DNA of 64,000 bases from Solanum dulcamara (taxonomy: Eukaryota; Streptophyta; Magnoliopsida; Solanales; Solanaceae). Below are positions 58,435 through 64,000 of this stretch, piece after piece; position 1 is the stretch's first letter, and each line of letters begins with the position of its first letter. Position numbers and translations under genes: made by a program. The stretch is taken from assembly GCF_947179165.1 (NCBI RefSeq), contig NC_077245.1, positions 40,169,286-40,233,285 of the forward strand, given 5' to 3'. Under the pieces are notes generated by a model. The model saw only the letters and a list, made by a program, of their open reading frames with translations. It was not told the origin of the DNA and made no database searches.

Positions 58435-59923
58435 TTTCCCAAAATAGCACCTAGGACATGCATTCTAGGAAATTAGCATGCTCGACACCCCACCCCCTCC
58501 AACTTATACAATTGCCTAAACATGCTCAGTCTCACGACTGGAAAATTGTAGCCTACCCGTAGGTCGACTGACATACTCCAACTCATGACACCGGAGCTTT
58601 TTCCTTTCAAGCGGCCTTCAAATGTTGCCACTCTATCAACAATAGAATTATAATGTTAATAAGGTCATTATGACACTAAAATTATCGAATTCAAAGATGG
58701 GCCATTTTTGGAGTCAAAAATCGGAATTTGAGGGACCCACTTTATAACTCATGGAATTGACTTCGACAATAGGCTCCAACTACTACCCCCAGCTCATGTT
58801 CCAAAAAGGAACACAGTTCACAAACCAAACAGGCCCCAAACCTAACATGCATTCATGAACAACTATAAGCTCACGATCACTAGAAAAGTAGGAAAAAGGA
58901 GAAATTACCTCAAAGGAAGCCTCAACTCCTAATTCTGAACACACCATTGGGTTCCCCTTGAAAATCTACACAAGTTATCATTTTGAATCGCCCAAGAATT
59001 GAAAGAGAAAGCAAAGTTTGAAATTTGATATAAAATTGGGAAAATGGATCTTAAGAATGACCCTTAGGTGTCGCTTTAGCGACCACCCGGCGATCGCTTA
59101 AGCGACACCCACCTAAAAGGTAGGCATCGCTTTAGCAACACCTAGTCGCTTAAGCGACCAGTTATTTTAGAGATAGAACTGTCGCTTAAGCAACACCCGC
59201 ACAAGAGAGCTGGTTACTTTAGCGACCTCCTGGTTGCTTTTACCAGACACAACTGGTGAGAGAAAGAGCTTAGCATGTCAAATTCTCTGGCGGGGTGCCC
59301 ACGATTTGTTCGGAACCCCTGCAAGCAAACGAGATATGCTATCTCACCAAATTTGATATTTTAAACTCAATGGAGCATTCGTACGAGGTCATTTTAATAA
59401 AAAATGGGTCCCACACCTAATTTCATTTTAAGCCTATTTCTACAACGGGCCTCGGGATTTAAACGAAAGCCTCGGATAGAGAACAAAGGGGTGTTCTAGA
59501 CCTACCATGATATTTTGGAGCTAACCGCGTTGTCAGAATTTTCATTAAAGAGCGTTTTCCAACAATATTGACCAAAGTCAACTATAGGCTAAATTTCAAA
59601 GGCAAAAGCGCCAAATGGTCCTAAACTCGTACCGATTGCCTCTATACTTGTGTCGACCATGCTACTAGCCTAATTTTGTCATTTTAGAGCTGATGGAACC
59701 ATCAAAATTTTGTTCTGAGGTCGTTTTCCTAAAGTTATGACTGGAATTAACTTTTTAAGTTATTAAAGCTCCAAAACAGGGAAACGAACCTAAAACCAAA
59801 TGAACGACAAGGCGATCGAACAGTTAGTTCTTGTAAGTCATAAATGATTTAGAGTTGCTACAAAAATGCTCTAAATAATGGAATGAATGCTTAGATTTAA
59901 TAATGACCTGGAGGGTCATTACA
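58435..59923 (-). repeat. S solo LTR, right part
   Basis: Continues from 46683 after removal of E3. Contains the palindromic array at 59070-59226 and the superfamily LTR start at 59923. No reading frame of interest. Confidence 0.78.
59070..59226. repeat. Palindromic GTCGCTTAAGCGAC array in S
   Basis: Six copies of a 14-base word at 59070, 59093, 59126, 59145, 59181 and 59213. The copy at 59145-59158 is the perfect palindrome GTCGCTTAAGCGAC; others vary by one to three bases (GTCGCTTTAGCGAC, ATCGCTTAAGCGAC, ATCGCTTTAGCAAC). Spacing is irregular (19-36 bp), unlike a simple tandem repeat. Confidence 0.9.
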
Positions 59924-60183
59924 CGTTCCTCCCTAGATTCTTCTCTCATAAGATTTCTCCGTGATTCGATGGCCGTTATTGGTGAATTTATCAAACTATG
60001 AGATTTAGATTTGATCTATTTATGAATATTTCATGAATTTGTGGAATATTCGAGATGCCTCTTTAAGGGAATATAATACCCTTTATATTGGCATGAATTA
60101 AGGTTTAGGATAGAGTACCTCAAAGAAACTCTAACTAAAATACGACTCGTCTTGTAGAGTCCTACAAAATTTTGATGTCTACA
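59924..60183 (-). repeat. T LTR L2, right part
   Basis: Continues the middle LTR after S and ends GATGTCTACA. It lacks the CTAGA...GATGATTTGAATCTGATC stretch found in L3, so it is shorter than L1 and L3. Confidence 0.82.
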
Positions 60184-60351
60184 AATGCCCCCTACTTCAT
60201 GGATTGTGGGAGTGTAGACTTGATGAAGTTCAAAGGCGAGGCTTGAAGTACTCATTCTTCCACCTTTGCAATTTTGTGGCTTCAGATTTGCATATTTGAT
60301 TTATGCGAGAAGAGATAAAGGGCAGATTTGGTTCCACCAGGTATGGCAATT
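60184..60351 (-). other. T internal segment I2, 168 bp
   Basis: Same length and order as I1: GAAGTAGGGGGCATT next to L2, and AATTGGCATACCTGGTGGAA at the L3 side on the minus strand. Confidence 0.75.
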
Positions 60352-60849
60352 TGTTTGCAACAAATTTTAATATAATAGAAAAATAAATTACAATCTCAAA
60401 TAAAATATGAAGAAATATAAATTTATTGATAAATATGTGGGTACAAATCTATTTGTTTCCCTTTATTCTTCTCTTCTTAGATATTCTCCATGATTCAAGA
60501 ATCGTTAGTGGTGTATTTTTCGAACTAGGATGATTTGGATTTTATTTTCATCATGATTCGAGGGCCGTTAGTGGCGTATTTCTCGAACTAGACAAGATGA
60601 TTTGAATCTGATCTCCATGAAGGAATTTGCAGATCTTCTTGAAGTGTTTGATTATCAAGAATACTTTGGCATATATTGATCCATTTATGAATATTCCATT
60701 AATTTGTGAAATTTTTGAGATGTCTTTTCAAAGGAATATAATACCTTTTATATAGGCATGAATTAGAGTTTAGGGTAGAGTAGCCTCCAAGAAACCCTAA
60801 CTAAAATATGAATCGTCTGGTAGAGTCCTACAAAATTTTAATATCTACA
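60352..60849 (-). repeat. T LTR L3, 498 bp
   Basis: TGTTTGCAAC to ATATCTACA on the plus strand; full-length twin of L1. Followed directly by CCTTGATCAAATAATAC, the M2 protease on the minus strand. Confidence 0.85.
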
Positions 60850-60999
60850 CCTTGATCAAATAATACTAAAGCAGGATGTTGGCAAACCGGAATAATATAT
60901 GTAAACTGCATCAAAGGCCTCATCCTCAGATTTACCTAGTATAGCATAGCATAGCATAGCTGACGGTCACCTCTAGCCTGGGAACCACCACGAGCACCA
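60850..60999 (-). pseudogene. M2 protease, active-site start
   Basis: Minus-strand residues ALVLFDQG lead up to the insertion point and continue, on the other side of T, as STYSYMW. The loop reads D-Q-G instead of the usual D-P-G. Four ATAGC repeats (60941-60960) interrupt the linker toward gag. Confidence 0.8.
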
Positions 61000-62278
61000 C
61001 CTTTAGCTCCACCCTTGGTGCCACATCTATTGCCCTGTGAAGTACCTCGCACGGCTGGAGAAGGAGTAGAACGAACAGTCGGTGTCCCGGGTAGTCTTAG
61101 GCCTTATGCCCAAACTCATCATACACAAACAAGCCTCAAGGTCCTTAACCCCGTGGAGGATAACCATAAGTGTCAATACGTCCTCTGAAGCCCGAAGAAC
61201 CACTATAACCAGTTTGATCCAATCTAGATCCACCTGTACCATCTAAGCCCTGAATAGTTGCCTTGACCGATCTGCCCTGATAACCATAGGTACCTAAACC
61301 CGAGTACTCCCTACCTTGGAGGAATGACCACCAAACTTACCTTGCCGAGGGAACCTCTTGGCCTAGCCCTGTCTGGCATGTCGAATGCTCTCTATCATCC
61401 TGCCATAGTCATTAACACTCTGGAAGGTACCACCTGATAGCACAACAGAGGTTGTTGCCTCATGAAGATAACTAGCGAATCCCTTCACCAGATTGTGAAT
61501 CCGCTCAAACTTAGTAGGGATACTAGACATAGCATAATAAGACAACTCATGAAAGCAAGCCTCGCACACAAATATGGATAGGGAGCCCTGCTCTAATCTG
61601 TCAAACTCATCTCTGCGCTGATCATGGAGGCTATAACGCACAAACCTCTCAAGAAATACCTCTGAAATTTGCTCCCAACTCATCATAGGGGAAGCAATAG
61701 ACCTACGGGCAATAATTATTCTCCACCACTCCTTGTCCACCCCTATAAACTGAGATGAAGTGTAAGCTACTCCATGTGCCTCAAGAATACCTAGGTTGAA
61801 CAACTTGTCCTGGCACTCAGACAGAAAATTATAGGCCTTCTCTCCGGCCATACCAGCAAATATGGGAGGTGCCAATCGAACAAATCTCTCAAAGTTATTC
61901 TTCTCAGCTACTGACATGGCAGCACTAGCAGAAACTTGTGGGGCTGCAAATCTCGGAGGTACAATAGAAGGAAAAGAAGAAGAAACCAAAGTTTGAAACC
62001 CAATATTAGGCCCCTGAACTGGTGGCGTAGTACCAACTGCGATAGGAGAGCCTGAAGTACCTAGGAGAACACCGGGAGTTGGAGCACCATCCAATCTAGC
62101 CAAAAGTCTCACTAGTAACTCCTGAAGCATCGGAGCACTATCAGGAATAGCAAGAGGCTGGGCTGGCCTCTGCTCCTCAGTCTGCTGCTCATAATCATCC
62201 TCTGCCTCACCCGCAAACTAGGGCTCGAGTAGCAGGTGCCACCTCACTCTCGGTGACTTTAGCTCTAGTCCTCACCAT
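61000..62278 (-). pseudogene. gag: M2 gag
   Basis: Start at the ATG 62278 (MVRTRAKVTESEVAPATRAL), followed by stops near codon 25-45. The 255-residue open stretch 61363-62130 covers the capsid region: NNFERFVRLAPPIFAGMAGE, AYNFLSECQDKLFNLGILEA, MSWEQISEVFLERFVRYSLH, DEFDRLEQGSLSIFVCEACF and IPTKFERIHNLVKGFASYLH are the Retrotrans_gag blocks. The nucleocapsid knuckle (about 61100-61140) is decayed: CVYDEFGHKA, a stop, then DYPG, with two of three Cys lost. It is the longest intact gag piece in the window. Confidence 0.9.
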
Positions 62279-62470
62279 CTGCGCAGAAGAAATAGATTAG
62301 GGGTATACAATACTTGATATAAATAACTCGCATGAAAGGAATCAATAGAAGGAATTTATCCTAACAAGTATCTTGCAGCCTCTAGAAGATAAGTACGGAC
62401 GTCAACGTACTGATCCACAAATCTCTACTAGCCACCCTGCTTATTAACTCATGAGACCTGTGAACCTAGC

Positions 62471-62482
62471 GCTCTGATACCA
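62471..62482 (-). other. M2 primer binding site, initiator-Met tRNA
   Basis: The plus-strand GCTCTGATACCA is the exact complement of TGGTATCAGAGC and lies three bases from the LTR end TGTCACGATC at 62486. Confidence 0.92.
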
Positions 62483-62485
62483 ATT

Positions 62486-64000
62486 TGTCACGATCTAAAA
62501 ATCAAGGTCATGATGGAACACATCCCAAACCCCATATCAATGTGTAAGACGATAACTAAAACCATACGAGACTCCCAAATGGAAGTTAGGCCACAAATAA
62601 ATGCAATAAAAGGACAACAACAAAATTATTCTAAAACCTGGTGTCATAAGTTTAACAGAATCTAACTACAAGTCTGGGTCTGAATATACAGTATAAGTCT
62701 CCGAATATAGAAAAGACTGTAAATGAAAGATGGACTAGCGGCGATCCGGATCCCAAGATCTCATCACTGATCTGATATAATGTATTCGCTAGAATCAACT
62801 ACTACGCTGGACACCCTGGCTAGTATCTGCATCAAAAGAGACATAGAAATAGGGGTGAGTCAATCCACATGTATTCAGTAGGATTAATGGACTTAGTATA
62901 AGGAACTAACCAAAACCATGGAATAAACTAAGGAACGCTTCCACCTACACGCAAAAAAGTCTCACTTCGGCTACACTGCCATAATTTATATAGAATGACG
63001 CGATTAAAGTAAACACATAAATACAGTTCAATATCATAGTTAAACAGATAAATCAAGTATCACAGGTATCAATGCAATACAATGCATTATGATGATGCAA
63101 TGATATAATAGTACGGTGGGATCAAGGCTGTCGCACAACCTGCCGTATACACCTGTCGAGCTGTGCTACCAAGCAGGACCCGTGGGGAACTTGCAGACCA
63201 TATACCTCATCAGAATCTCAATGTATCAACAACCTCACCACCTAGGTCGTGGCCAACTACTCATGATAGTTATGTCTCATTCGCTTGCCACTTATCTCAT
63301 AGTCAAGGATACAAAAGATGTCACATTTTCTTTCTCAAAAATGAATTTCCACAACTCTCAACTTCCCAATGATCAATAATACTATGAATGAGGATGAATG
63401 CATTCAGAACACGTAAGGCATGGAGATAGTATTCAACTCAACATGTAATACAAGGTTCAAAGTTCTCAAAACATAACCTAAATATGACATTCACCCTCAA
63501 TAGACAATACTTGGAAGGAAATATCTCAAATAAAGTGTTCATCCTTTTTCGATAAAATTGCAATACTCAGGTATGCTCAAAATCCCCAACTCAATCCCTC
63601 AAGCGGGCATTACAAGTCAAATAACCTTTTCACATTTCTAACTCAGTTAATTCATGGATTACACTGTCTCAATACAGATAAAATATCAAATAAGGCCCCC
63701 ACATGGGCTACACAGCACATATAAGACCCTACACAAGCATCACAATATATATTAGAGTCCCAAACTACACTACAACCTCATCCCAAAGTCTACCACATAG
63801 AATTTGACTAATTACCCCAACTCATCCCCAAGAAGGATAGTCAAACCTACCTCGATAGCCGAAACCGCACTTGACCGCCTCCACCAGACAATCAACTATC
63901 GAATTCAATGCCCGGAATGACAACCCACTATCAAGAATAAAACTTACACATCACAAGGAGTCCAATGACACCCATATTAATAAGTTTCGAAACTAGGGGT
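62486..64000 (-). repeat. M2 5' LTR (continues beyond window)
   Basis: Starts TGTCACGATC (LTR end on the minus strand). Bases 63453-64000 match the two M2 3' LTR parts on either side of E4, with ACCTCGATAG uninterrupted at 63849. 62500-63440 is LTR sequence without a counterpart in this window because the 3' copy is cut by M1. No gene seen. Confidence 0.88.

Larger units (their letters stand above)
45112..59923 (-). mobile_element. S: solo LTR, about 3.06 kb, split by E3
   Basis: The plus-strand terminus TGTCATGACC is at 45112 and the other terminus, GGGTCATTACA (minus-strand start TGTAATGACCC), at 59923. There is no internal coding sequence once E3 (46684-58429) is removed: 1572 bp on the left plus 1489 bp on the right. 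It belongs to the same LTR superfamily as M1/M2 (GGTGCCCACGATTTGTTCGG block near 59295 aligns with the GGATTCATTCGGAA block of the others). Flanks TGGTT (45107-45111) and CGTTC (59924 on) no longer match well. Confidence 0.78.
44345..60849 (-). mobile_element. T: tandem miniature LTR element (L1-I1-L2-I2-L3)
   Basis: Three LTR-like direct repeats (L1 44345-44839; L2 45008-45111 plus 59924-60183; L3 60352-60849) alternate with two 168-bp internal segments (44840-45007 and 60184-60351). L2 is split by the solo LTR S. On the minus strand each LTR begins TGTAGACAT and ends near AAACA; each internal segment begins AATTGGCAT (primer-site position) and ends GAAGTAGGGGGCATT (polypurine tract). Flanks ACTGG (44340-44344) and CCTTG (60850-60854) look like a decayed target duplication of CCTGG. 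No coding capacity. The structure is that of a TRIM-like element in tandem. Confidence 0.8.
32003..64000 (-). mobile_element. M2: outermost Ty3/Gypsy element, minus strand
   Basis: Read right to left: 5' LTR (64000, continuing outside, to 62486), primer site, gag, protease (split by T at 60850/44344), RT, RNase H, then a deletion that removes integrase and the start of the 3' LTR, then the 3' LTR (42560 to 41551, E4, 32386 to 32003), where M1 cuts it. The two LTRs align at 63449-64000 versus 32005-32386 plus 41546-41700. M2 is the oldest layer visible and everything else in the window lies inside it. Confidence 0.8.

Noticed and set aside
59070..59226. CRISPR-like array
   Set aside because: The repeats are 14-base palindromes with short irregular spacers inside a plant LTR; there are no cas genes and no unique spacers of constant length.
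45112..59923. S as two separate LTR fragments flanking E3
   Set aside because: The flanks of E3 carry a matching AACAG/AATAG duplication and the two halves bear the two opposite LTR termini, so one interrupted LTR is the simpler reading.
61027..61242. 71-codon minus-strand frame near M2 gag
   Set aside because: Lies out of frame across the decayed nucleocapsid region; no motif of its own.

Overview
The window holds no recognisable host gene, rRNA, tRNA or CRISPR array. It is plant heterochromatin-type DNA made almost entirely of LTR retrotransposons inserted into one another. Ty3/Gypsy Gag-Pol proteins with a chromodomain-like tail, initiator-Met tRNA primer sites (TGGTATCAGAGC or decayed forms), long 2-4 kb LTRs and AT-rich non-coding LTR sequence point to a eudicot. 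The LTR termini (TGTTACACC, TGTAATGACCC, GTCGTGACA) remind me of Solanaceae chromoviruses of the Tekay/Del kind, but the species cannot be fixed from sequence alone. Labels E0-E5, M1, M2, T and S are mine.

Layout. The outermost element is M2 (minus strand). Its 5' LTR runs off the right edge (62486 onward), its gag is at 61000-62278, its protease is split between 60850 and 44344, and its RT/RNase H lie at 42600-43960. Its integrase is deleted, and its 3' LTR is in pieces at 41551-42560 and 32003-32386. M1 (minus strand, 11765-32002) sits in the M2 3' LTR. The M1 3' LTR is cut by E0 (minus strand, a chimeric remnant, 10782-11764), which is cut by E1 (plus strand, 1-10781, the most complete coding element). 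The M1 protease is cut by E5 (15965-18657) and the M1 5' LTR by E2 (plus strand, 21465-30511, non-autonomous). E4 (minus strand, 32387-41545, nearly full length) sits in the M2 3' LTR. A tandem miniature element T (LTR-internal-LTR-internal-LTR, 44345-60849) sits in the M2 protease. The middle T LTR is cut by a solo LTR, S (45112-59923), which is itself cut by E3 (plus strand, 46684-58429, non-autonomous with about 4 kb LTRs). This gives four levels of nesting twice: M2>M1>E0>E1 and M2>T>S>E3.

Function. E1, E4, M1 and M2 once encoded Gag, aspartic protease, RT, RNase H and integrase, and all are now broken by stops and frameshifts. E2 and E3 have LTRs, a primer site and a polypurine tract, but their 3.4-3.5 kb interiors are essentially non-coding. 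They probably depended on an E1-like partner, with which they share the polypurine tract, the primer site and a conserved 3' LTR module.

Most interesting: the intact nested stratigraphy with an empty-site paralogue inside the window; the tandem miniature LTR element; the non-coding internal domain shared by E2 and E3; and palindromic words in the LTRs that differ between families, including a hairpin with matched changes in both arms. All boundaries were read by eye. Identities are estimates.
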